Shown one piece after another: positions 7,063-14,204 of a stretch of 64,000 nt of DNA; positions within the stretch are counted from its first letter, which is position 1; the number at the start of each line of letters is the position of its first letter. Position numbers and translations under genes: made by a program. The notes below the pieces were generated by a model. The model saw only the letters and a program-made list of their open reading frames with translations. It ran no database searches and was not told where the DNA came from. The DNA lies in assembly GCA_016287765.1 (NCBI GenBank), contig JAEEWS010000011.1:9108-73107 (forward strand). Reading direction: 5' to 3'. This DNA is from Lachnospiraceae bacterium (GTDB taxonomy: Bacteria; Bacillota_A; Clostridia; Lachnospirales; Lachnospiraceae).

Positions 7063-8409
7063 TTAGTTCACTCTTGTGAGCAACACTACAGTCTCCACAT
7101 GCCCTGTCCTGCTAAACATATCCACGGGCCGGATGACCTTAAGGGCATATCCATTCTCGATGAGATACTTTACATCTCTAACCTGGGTTTCGGGATTGCA
7201 GGAAATGTACACGATGCGATCCGGAGCCGCAGTACACACTGCTTTCAGGAACTTTTCGTCGCTGCCGGATCTGGGCGGATCCATAAATATTACATCAGGA
7301 TTTAATGTTTTTGCTTCCTTTTCAAGAAATTCTCCCGCATCTCCCTTCAAAAATTCTACATTAGTAATGCTGTTGATTTCGGCATTTTCCTTGGCATCTC
7401 TCACTGCATCCGGATTGATTTCCACACCGATCACCTTGCCGGCCTTTTTTGCTGCGATCAAAGAAATGGTCCCTATGCCCGAATAAGCGTCAATTACTGT
7501 ATCCGTGGAGCTGATATCACCCAAAACCACGGCAGCTTCATAAAGCTTCGCCGTCTGCCTCGGATTCACCTGATAAAAAGATTTCGGCGATATCTTAAAG
7601 GTGCAGCCGCATAGCTCGTCCATGATGTATCCTTTTCCGTATATGACATTTTCTTTATTTCCGAGGATCATTCCCGTCTTTCCCGGATTTATGTTGTGAA
7701 CTATAGTTTCTATACAAGGATGCTTCTTGATCAGAGTCTGTACAAATCGGGACTTGTCCTTAAACTCAGGAACTCCGGTTACAAGGACCAGCATTACTTT
7801 TCCCGTCTTTTCTGCAACGCGGATATAGGCATGTCTCAAGACTCCCGTTTTAGTGTCCGGGTCGTAGCTTCTGGTACCTGTCAATCTCATCAGATCCAAT
7901 ATTGTTTTAATTATTGAATTTGCAACAGAGTTCTGTATCAGACAATCACTGCAGTTGACCACTTTACGGGTGTTCTCCTCGTACATTCCAGCAATCTGCC
8001 TGATCTCCCCTCTCCCTCTTTTTTCAAAGCTGAAGCTGGCATATATCTTGTTTCTGTAATGTTCAAAATTCTCATTTTTAATTATAGGAAGCTGCGTTAC
8101 GTTCAAATCCTGATATAACTTTTTAACCTTATCACTTTTGAACTTTAACTCTGCTTCATAGGACATGTGCTGTAAATTACAGCCACCACACTTGTCGTAT
8201 ACAGGGCATTTCACTGCCACTCTATCCTTTGAAGGTTCAAGTATTTCAACAAGCCTTGCCCCGGTTCCTTCCTTCTTATATACAAGTTCTATTGTACATT
8301 TTTCTCCGGGTAAAACTCCGGCCACTTCAAACTTTGAATTGTTAAAGATCACCAGACCATTGCCTGATGGCAATAATTCCTTACATCTGACCGTATATTG
8401 TTTCGACAT
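7063..8409 (-). CDS. rlmD: 23S rRNA (uracil-C5)-methyltransferase, RlmD/RumA family
   Basis: 448 residues. An N-terminal TRAM domain (1-60) is followed by the [4Fe-4S] cysteines C68, C74, C77 and C153/C156 (CPVYDKCGGC, NCSDC), an SAM-binding Rossmann core (DAYSGIGTISLIAAK) and the catalytic end: DPPRSG, nucleophile C404 in VYISCNPE and general base E439 in HVET. It methylates a uridine of 23S rRNA (U1939-type) or, in clostridial paralogues, another rRNA uridine. AAGGAG precedes the ATG. Known ICEs and phages of Firmicutes integrate at the 3' end of this gene around the HVETVVLL codons. Here the decayed element begins immediately after the stop, and the last four residues (TRVN) may be element-supplied. 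Confidence 0.9.
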   Translation of the reverse strand: MSKQYTVRCKELLPSGNGLVIFNNSKFEVAGVLPGEKCTIELVYKKEGTGARLVEILEPSKDRVAVKCPVYDKCGGCNLQHMSYEAELKFKSDKVKKLYQDLNVTQLPIIKNENFEHYRNKIYASFSFEKRGRGEIRQIAGMYEENTRKVVNCSDCLIQNSVANSIIKTILDLMRLTGTRSYDPDTKTGVLRHAYIRVAEKTGKVMLVLVTGVPEFKDKSRFVQTLIKKHPCIETIVHNINPGKTGMILGNKENVIYGKGYIMDELCGCTFKISPKSFYQVNPRQTAKLYEAAVVLGDISSTDTVIDAYSGIGTISLIAAKKAGKVIGVEINPDAVRDAKENAEINSITNVEFLKGDAGEFLEKEAKTLNPDVIFMDPPRSGSDEKFLKAVCTAAPDRIVYISCNPETQVRDVKYLIENGYALKVIRPVDMFSRTGHVETVVLLTRVN

Positions 8410-8498
8410 GGCAAAACTCCTTATTATAAGTATTTATAGGTTAAAACATTTTAACCCCACTTATTTTCAATTTTTTAGTATACAACAAAAACTTACAC

Positions 8499-8527
8499 TT
8501 GACTACTTTAACGGATTGAATTATGAT
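8499..8527 (+). promoter_or_regulatory. metY: metY promoter
   Basis: TTGACT (8499-8504), 17-bp spacer, TATGAT (8522-8527). The predicted leader is only about 25 nt, too short for an S-box or other SAM riboswitch, so methionine control, if any, must be by a protein. Confidence 0.65.
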
Positions 8528-8558
8528 ACACTGAAATGATTTTTCAAAGGAGAAAACT

Positions 8559-9848
8559 ATGGCTAAGTACAAGATTAATACCACATGTGTACAAGGCGGA
8601 TACACTCCCGGAAACGGAGAGCCCCGTCAGATCCCTATCGTTCAGAGCACCACTTTCAAATATAACACCAGCGAAGACATGGGAAAGCTCTTCGATCTTG
8701 AAGCAAGCGGCTATTTCTATACAAGACTTCAAAACCCTACCAATGACTTCGTAGCAGCCAAGATCTGCGAGCTTGAAGGCGGTACGGCAGCAATGCTCAC
8801 TTCCTCCGGTCAGGCAGCAAACTTCTTCGCTGTTTTCAATATCGCATCCTGCGGAGATCACGTAGTTGCCTCCTCCTCCATCTACGGCGGAACCTTCAAC
8901 CTCTTTGCCGTAACCATGAAGAAGATGGGCATAGATTTCACCTTCGTTGCTCCCGACTGCACAGATGAAGAATTAAATGCAGCTTTTCAGCCCAACACTA
9001 AGGCTGTATTCGGTGAGACCATTGCAAATCCCGCACTTACTGTTCTTGACATCGAGCAGTGGGCAAAAGCATCTCACGCTCACGGCGTTCCTTTTATTAT
9101 CGATAACACCTTCGCTACACCTGTTAACTGCCGTCCCATCGAATGGGGTGCAGACATCGTAACCCATTCCACCACTAAGTACATGGACGGTCACGGCGCA
9201 GCTGTAGGCGGATGCATCGTAGATTCCGGAAAGTTTGACTGGATGGCTCATGCCGACAAATTCCCCGGTCTCTGCACCCCCGATGATTCCTACCATGGCA
9301 TCACCTATGCCACCAAGTTCGGCAATGCAGGCGCCTTCATCACCAAGGCTACCGCTCAGCTCATGCGTGACTTTGGTTCCATTCAGTCTCCTCAGAATGC
9401 TTTCATCCTTAACCTGGGCCTTGAAAGCCTTCATGTTCGTATGGCAAGGCATTGCGAAAACGGTCAGGCAGTGGCTGAATTCCTTTCCAAGCATCCCAAG
9501 ATCGAGTACGTTAACTATTGCGGACTTCCCGGGGACAAGTACCACAAGGTGGCTGAAAAGTACCTTCCCAACGGTTCCTGCGGCGTTGTAAGCTTCGGCC
9601 TTAAGGGCGGACGTAAAGCAGCCGAAGTCTTCATGAAGAACCTTAAACTGGCTGCCATCGAAACCCACGTAGCCGACGCAAGAAGCTGCTGTCTCCATCC
9701 CGCCAATGCCACCCATCGTCAGATGAACGACGAACAGTTGGCTGCCTGCGGTATCCTTCCCAATCTGGTTCGTTTCTCCTGCGGCCTTGAGGATAAGGAA
9801 GATCTGATCGCAGATATCAGTCAGGCTCTTGACAAAGTACAGGATTAG
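8559..9848 (+). CDS. metY: O-acetylhomoserine sulfhydrylase
   Basis: 429 residues, a full-length Cys/Met-metabolism PLP enzyme. The pyridoxal-phosphate lysine is K207 in STTKYMDGHG, preceded by the cofactor-binding IIDNTFATP segment; the N-terminal SGYFYTRLQNPT is the phosphate-binding stretch supplied across the dimer. The long insert with HADKFPGLCTPDDSYHG is characteristic of the homotetrameric MetY branch rather than of cystathionine synthase. It makes homocysteine from O-acetylhomoserine and sulfide, the direct route used by many anaerobes. AAAGGAG precedes the ATG. It is a single-gene unit, divergent from rlmD and closed by a strong terminator. Confidence 0.92.
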   Translation: MAKYKINTTCVQGGYTPGNGEPRQIPIVQSTTFKYNTSEDMGKLFDLEASGYFYTRLQNPTNDFVAAKICELEGGTAAMLTSSGQAANFFAVFNIASCGDHVVASSSIYGGTFNLFAVTMKKMGIDFTFVAPDCTDEELNAAFQPNTKAVFGETIANPALTVLDIEQWAKASHAHGVPFIIDNTFATPVNCRPIEWGADIVTHSTTKYMDGHGAAVGGCIVDSGKFDWMAHADKFPGLCTPDDSYHGITYATKFGNAGAFITKATAQLMRDFGSIQSPQNAFILNLGLESLHVRMARHCENGQAVAEFLSKHPKIEYVNYCGLPGDKYHKVAEKYLPNGSCGVVSFGLKGGRKAAEVFMKNLKLAAIETHVADARSCCLHPANATHRQMNDEQLAACGILPNLVRFSCGLEDKEDLIADISQALDKVQD

Positions 9849-9917
9849 TCAAATCCTGATTTAACCGTGTCAAATGCGCTGTATCAAAGGCTTTCAGCCA
9901 AAATCATAAAATTACCA

Positions 9918-9947
9918 AAGACGGTTCTTTTCGAACCGTCTTTTTTT
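9918..9947. terminator. Terminator after metY, usable from both sides
   Basis: A perfect 10-bp stem AAGACGGTTC/GAACCGTCTT with a 5-nt loop and a T run on the plus strand. It sits between convergent metY and the radical-SAM gene. Confidence 0.85.
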
Positions 9948-9992
9948 ATCTTCCGTTTCTTCTATTCTTAACTTTTACATTTTTATACCCTG

Positions 9993-11294
9993 CTATTCAT
10001 TACCTTCCCAGGCATATATCTTCTCAACGGGCAAATATTTTCCCAGTTCTTCTTTTGCAAACTCCACCATCTCTTTTGACAGATCTCCGTAATGGCAGGC
10101 TCCGTTTTCCGTTATGTATGGAAACTGTGTCACGGGACTCAACTCATTTGCGTCCCTCATTCTTTTCAACAGCTTGTTTGAAATTCTAAATACTCCTATG
10201 CTCGCATCAACAATATCTTCCGCAGAAATGGAATTAAATACAATTCTAAATAATTGTATATACGATTCTTTCCATCCCGGATGAAATATCATTGGATCAA
10301 AGCATAGCCTTACGGGAAAGCCTGCATCCTTTGCAGCCCTTAAAGCATCCAGTCTTTTTTCAACAGCCGGAAGTCCGACTTCCGCAAAACTTGTCACCTC
10401 TTTGGGTGAAATTGTCCACGCAAAAATGATATTGTCAGTATTTTCCGTAATATAATCTGTTTTTAACTTTTTATATTCCTTAAATATGGAAGAATTTCCG
10501 CTTTTAGTTCTTATTTCCACCTTAAGCTTCGGTCTCTTCTGTGCATAACTTACCCATTTTTCCACATAGTGTAGTTTTGACTCCATTGCCAAAAGATCTG
10601 TATCGTAGGAAATACACACATACACAGGAAACTTCTCCAGTAATCTGTCCAGTTCCTCAAAGTAATCCTCGAGATTTATAAAATATACCGGGTAACCACA
10701 GGGATAAAGCCCCTGAAGGAAGCAGTAATCACAGTCAAAGATACAGTTCTTCACACAGGAAGCATAATAAAAATGTTCATTTCCGAAGCTCTGGCAAAAG
10801 GGAGCTCCCGAATAAACCATAGCATCTTTGTTCCTCGCTACAATAAAATTTCCGCTGTGCTTTTCTTTCTTGAAATCATGGCCTTTGGCATTAAATATAT
10901 CCTTATAATGTCTGATGGGTATCACTTTATCGGAGCTTTTATAAAGTTCAACTGCCCTCGGGTCATCCATGATATCCTCTTCCACCCAGGCAGTGATCTC
11001 TCTTTTATCCCCTGTCCCGCCGGAAGATCCCGCTTCGGATCTTTTCGGCACCGTCTCCTTTATCGCCCTGTCCCTTAAAGCCTCCAGCAGTTTCTTCGTC
11101 TCATTCTTGCTGACTGTCGTATCTTCCTTTATTTGATCACGACAAAAATCCGCCATAAAGCTTTCAACGTCGGTATTATTAACCATCAGAAATTTTAGTA
11201 TCTGATCCAGTTCCGTTTCCATTTGAAAGCTCAGACGGACATTTCGTTTAAATTCTTCTTTTATTCTGTTTAACTCAGCATCAAAAACCGACAC
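9993..11294 (-). CDS. Radical-SAM protein, spore photoproduct lyase-like
   Basis: 433 residues from a GTG preceded by AGGAAGG. The radical-SAM motif C184-x3-C188-x2-C191 (NCIFDCDYCFLQG) followed by a YPCGYPVYFINLEDY segment is the signature of the spore photoproduct lyase (SPL) family, which reverses UV thymine dimers. There is an extra N-terminal helical region of about 110 residues that SPL of Bacillus lacks. The start lies 12 bp after rfbC, so it is the last gene of the rhamnose operon, an odd place for a DNA repair enzyme. No sporulation gene is seen in the window. It may repair non-spore lesions or act on another substrate; SPL-like is safe, true SPL is not proven. Confidence 0.75.
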   Translation of the reverse strand: MSVFDAELNRIKEEFKRNVRLSFQMETELDQILKFLMVNNTDVESFMADFCRDQIKEDTTVSKNETKKLLEALRDRAIKETVPKRSEAGSSGGTGDKREITAWVEEDIMDDPRAVELYKSSDKVIPIRHYKDIFNAKGHDFKKEKHSGNFIVARNKDAMVYSGAPFCQSFGNEHFYYASCVKNCIFDCDYCFLQGLYPCGYPVYFINLEDYFEELDRLLEKFPVYVCISYDTDLLAMESKLHYVEKWVSYAQKRPKLKVEIRTKSGNSSIFKEYKKLKTDYITENTDNIIFAWTISPKEVTSFAEVGLPAVEKRLDALRAAKDAGFPVRLCFDPMIFHPGWKESYIQLFRIVFNSISAEDIVDASIGVFRISNKLLKRMRDANELSPVTQFPYITENGACHYGDLSKEMVEFAKEELGKYLPVEKIYAWEGNE

Positions 11295-11306
11295 TTTTAA
11301 ACCTTC

Positions 11307-11921
11307 CTAAAATAATTTAAGGCTAAGGATCTCCTTGAGCCCCGGCCAGTTCTCATCTCTTGCGTTTAAAACAATGGGAGAACCATCCACTTTATATCCT
11401 TCCGCCTTACCGTTGCCCTTGTATTCCCCCTCGACCTTAGGCCATTTAATGCCTATCTCAGGATCATTCCAGCAAACTCCGCCCTCTCCCTGAGGATAGT
11501 AATAATCATCGCATTTATAGCAGATCTCGGCAATATCCGATAATACCAGATAACCGTGAGCAAAGCCCTTGGGAATATATAACTGTTTTCCGTTCTCGGC
11601 AGAAAGCAACTCTCCGTACCATTTTCCGCAGGTTTTACTGTCCTGTCTCAGATCCACCGCCACATCAAAAACCTCCCCTTTAATAGCTCTTAAAAGCTTG
11701 GCCTGAGTTTTCTCTTTTTGAAAATGCAGCCCTCTCAGCACGCCCTTTGTGCTCCGCGCCTGATTGTCCTGAACAAACACCGTATTGATGCCGGCTTCGG
11801 CAAGATCCCTGTAATTATAGGTTTCCGAAAAGCATCCTCTGCTGTCGCCATGGACCACAGGCGTGATCACGCACAATCCTTCTATTCCGCCCGCATTCTT
11901 TAAAACATCTACCTGTCCCAT
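11307..11921 (-). CDS. rfbC: dTDP-4-dehydrorhamnose 3,5-epimerase
   Basis: 204 residues from the ATG at 11921, which is preceded by GGAACGGAGAAATAC and aligns with the family's usual N-terminus; a start at 11951 would add ten residues. The cupin fold shows HGDSRGCFSETYNYRD, the substrate-binding segment VQDNQARSTKGVLRGLHFQ with its catalytic His, and the IPKGFAHGY motif. It epimerises C3 and C5 of dTDP-4-keto-6-deoxyglucose. The order rfbB-rfbD-rfbC is on one strand with minimal gaps. The pathway's first enzyme, RfbA, is not in the window. Confidence 0.9.
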   Translation of the reverse strand: MGQVDVLKNAGGIEGLCVITPVVHGDSRGCFSETYNYRDLAEAGINTVFVQDNQARSTKGVLRGLHFQKEKTQAKLLRAIKGEVFDVAVDLRQDSKTCGKWYGELLSAENGKQLYIPKGFAHGYLVLSDIAEICYKCDDYYYPQGEGGVCWNDPEIGIKWPKVEGEYKGNGKAEGYKVDGSPIVLNARDENWPGLKEILSLKLF

Positions 11922-11954
11922 GTATTTCTCCGTTCCAATGCCCTTCAGCATTCT

Positions 11955-12878
11955 TTATCTGTCATATTCTTTCATTTCTTTAAGATATCTTCCCAAAGCG
12001 TCCTTCCAGTCCGGAAGCGGCTTAAAGCCCTCCCTCGCCAGCTTGCTCTTGTCAAGCCGTCCGTTAAGGGGTCTTTCTGCACCGTTTCCGCCGTATTCTG
12101 CAGTGGTCACGGGGATCACCTTCGTCTTCAGCCCGTATTGTCTGTAGATCTCTCTGCAAAAATCGTATCTGGAAACATATTCTCCTTCATTAACGCCATG
12201 ATAGACGCCGTACCTGTCCCGCTCTGCCATGTCCAGCAGAAGTCGCGCCAGATCCTTCATGTAAGTGGGATTCCCCACCTGATCGTTGACCACTCTCACT
12301 TCATCATGGGTCTTTCCCACGTTCAGCATGATCCTGACAAAATTATTCCCGTTTATCCCGAAGCCCCAGGCGATCCGCACGATATAGTATTTATCCAGTA
12401 TCTCCCGAACCACTCTTTCGCCCTCGGCCTTTGTCCGCCCGTATACATTAAGCGCTCCGGAAGGCTCGGTTTCCGCGGTCCTCGGCTGATCTCCGCTGCC
12501 GTCAAAAACATACTCCGTGCTCACATAGATCAGCTTGCAGCCCAGTTTCCTGCATGCCCTCGCAATATTTGCGGTTCCGCCCACATTCACTTCCTCCACC
12601 CTGGCACGATTTTCCGGCTTTTCTGCCGCATCCACCGCGCTCCAGGCCGCACAATGTATCACCGCATCGGGCTTTTCCCTCTCCAGCACCTCATTAACTG
12701 CCTTTTCGTCTGTAATGTCCAGACAGACATATGCTTTCCCGACCCTACCGTCATCGTCGGCCACTCCGTTATAGGCTTCCTTGGTACCGCAACCTGTTCC
12801 TTCGTAGCCCCGCTTAAATATTTCCTTCATGACGTCATGGCCAAGCATTCCGTTAACACCCGTGACAAACAGTTTCAA
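11955..12878 (-). CDS. rfbD: dTDP-4-dehydrorhamnose reductase
   Basis: 307 residues, an extended short-chain dehydrogenase with the nucleotide-binding VTGVNGMLGHDVM (5-17) and the catalytic YxxxK as YGRTKAEGE; STEYVFDG is the conserved Ser/Thr segment before it. It reduces the keto sugar to dTDP-L-rhamnose with NAD(P)H. The start is a TTG at 12878 behind AAAGGAGAACTGAT, one base after the rfbB stop. Product use is cell-wall polysaccharide or other glycans. Confidence 0.92.
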   Translation of the reverse strand: MKLFVTGVNGMLGHDVMKEIFKRGYEGTGCGTKEAYNGVADDDGRVGKAYVCLDITDEKAVNEVLEREKPDAVIHCAAWSAVDAAEKPENRARVEEVNVGGTANIARACRKLGCKLIYVSTEYVFDGSGDQPRTAETEPSGALNVYGRTKAEGERVVREILDKYYIVRIAWGFGINGNNFVRIMLNVGKTHDEVRVVNDQVGNPTYMKDLARLLLDMAERDRYGVYHGVNEGEYVSRYDFCREIYRQYGLKTKVIPVTTAEYGGNGAERPLNGRLDKSKLAREGFKPLPDWKDALGRYLKEMKEYDR

Positions 12879-12879
12879 A

Positions 12880-13962
12880 TCAGTTCTCCTTTAACACCCC
12901 GCGACGTCCGTACATGTCTGAATAGTATTTGGTGTAATCGCCGCTGGTAACATTCTTAAGCCAGTCTTCGTTATTTATATACCAGTCGATGGTCTTAATG
13001 ATACCTTTTTCAAAGCAGGTCTCGGGATACCATCCCAGTTCGTTTTTGATCTTCTCGGGATCGATGGCGTATCTCACATCATGCCCCGGTCTGTCCTCCA
13101 CATGAGCGATAAGCCCCTCGTTTATCCCCGGATCATGAAGTTTCTCGCTGAGCTCTCTGATCACGGTTTCAACAATAAACAGATTTGTCTTTTCGTTGTG
13201 ACCTCCGATATTGTACACTTCTCCCACTCTTCCGTTAAAGAGCACCATATCTATCGCTTTGCAGTGATCCTCCGTAAAAAGCCAGTCCCTGATCTGCTGT
13301 CCGTCACCATAGATGGGCAGTTTCTCATGCTTTCTCGCATTGTTGATCATTAACGGTATCAACTTCTCCGGGAACTGATAAGGTCCGTAGTTATTGGAGC
13401 ATCTGGTGATGTTCACAGGCATCTTATAGGTATCAAAAAATGCCTTCACAAACAGATCCGCCGAAGCCTTGGATGAACTGTAGGGACTGTGGGGTGAAAG
13501 AGGTGTGGTCTCGGTGAAATAGCCTTCCTTTCCGAGGCAGCCGTACACTTCATCCGTTCCCACCTGCAGGAACTTCTTCCCGCTCTTCCATTTGCGTGTG
13601 ACAGTATCAAACCAGGCGTCCTTTGCCCTTTGCAGCATGTTCACAACGCCCTTCACATTGGTCTCCACAAAGACCTCGGGATTCAAAATGGATCTGTCCA
13701 CATGGGACTCTCCCGCAAAATTCACGATAAAGTCAGGATCGTACTCTTCCATAAGAGAAGCCACCAGCTCCTTATCACAAATGTCCCCCTTCACAAATAT
13801 ATGCCTGGGATCATTTTCAATGCTCTTGAGGTTTTCCAGATTTCCCGCATAGGTCAGCTTATCCAGATTGATGATCTTAATATCCTCATATTTATTCAAC
13901 ATATAATGCACAAAATTGCTTCCGATGAATCCTGCGCATCCGGTTACCAAATATACAGCCAT
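12880..13962 (-). CDS. rfbB: dTDP-glucose 4,6-dehydratase
   Basis: 360 residues starting MAVYLVTGCAGFIGSNF; an in-frame TTG four codons upstream is possible but less fitting. NAD is bound at TGCAGFIGS, the active site shows GTDEVYGCLG (Thr, Asp, Glu for the dehydratase chemistry) and SPYSSSKASADL with the YxxxK pair, and RCSNNYGPYQ follows. It converts dTDP-glucose to dTDP-4-keto-6-deoxyglucose. It is the first gene of the rfbB-rfbD-rfbC-SPL-like operon. No clear promoter was identified in the 150 bp upstream. Confidence 0.93.
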   Translation of the reverse strand: MAVYLVTGCAGFIGSNFVHYMLNKYEDIKIINLDKLTYAGNLENLKSIENDPRHIFVKGDICDKELVASLMEEYDPDFIVNFAGESHVDRSILNPEVFVETNVKGVVNMLQRAKDAWFDTVTRKWKSGKKFLQVGTDEVYGCLGKEGYFTETTPLSPHSPYSSSKASADLFVKAFFDTYKMPVNITRCSNNYGPYQFPEKLIPLMINNARKHEKLPIYGDGQQIRDWLFTEDHCKAIDMVLFNGRVGEVYNIGGHNEKTNLFIVETVIRELSEKLHDPGINEGLIAHVEDRPGHDVRYAIDPEKIKNELGWYPETCFEKGIIKTIDWYINNEDWLKNVTSGDYTKYYSDMYGRRGVLKEN

Positions 13963-14110
13963 ATCTTTTCTCAATATCCTTTCGGTTTTATGATCTTATA
14001 ATCTCGGCTATCCGCCCCAATTTACCGTTATATTTTAAACTTCCGCGACAAGACCGTCAACAACAATTGACGCCTTATTCAAAAAAAATGGGCAGGCTTT
14101 GATCATACTA

Positions 14111-14168
14111 TTGACAACAGAGAAAAAGATGCTATTATATAAATGAACATTTGAGCGATTGTTCAAAT
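14111..14168 (+). promoter_or_regulatory. zntA: zntA promoter with ArsR/SmtB-type operator
   Basis: TTGACA (14111-14116), 16-bp spacer, TATTAT (14133-14138). Immediately downstream, over the transcript start, lies an imperfect inverted repeat: TGAACA (14144-14149) with TGTTCA (14160-14165), overlapping ATTTGA (14149-14154) with TCAAAT (14163-14168). This is the style of metal-sensing SmtB/CzrA operators. The likely ligand-bound regulator is the ArsR protein encoded at 16484. Confidence 0.65.
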
Positions 14169-14204
14169 GATAATTCAACTGATTACCCCGGAGGGATTTT
14201 AGAT

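Noticed and set aside
8410..8558. Possible SAM riboswitch before metY
   Set aside because: The predicted leader from the TTGACT/TATGAT promoter is about 25 nt, and no S-box stem elements are visible.
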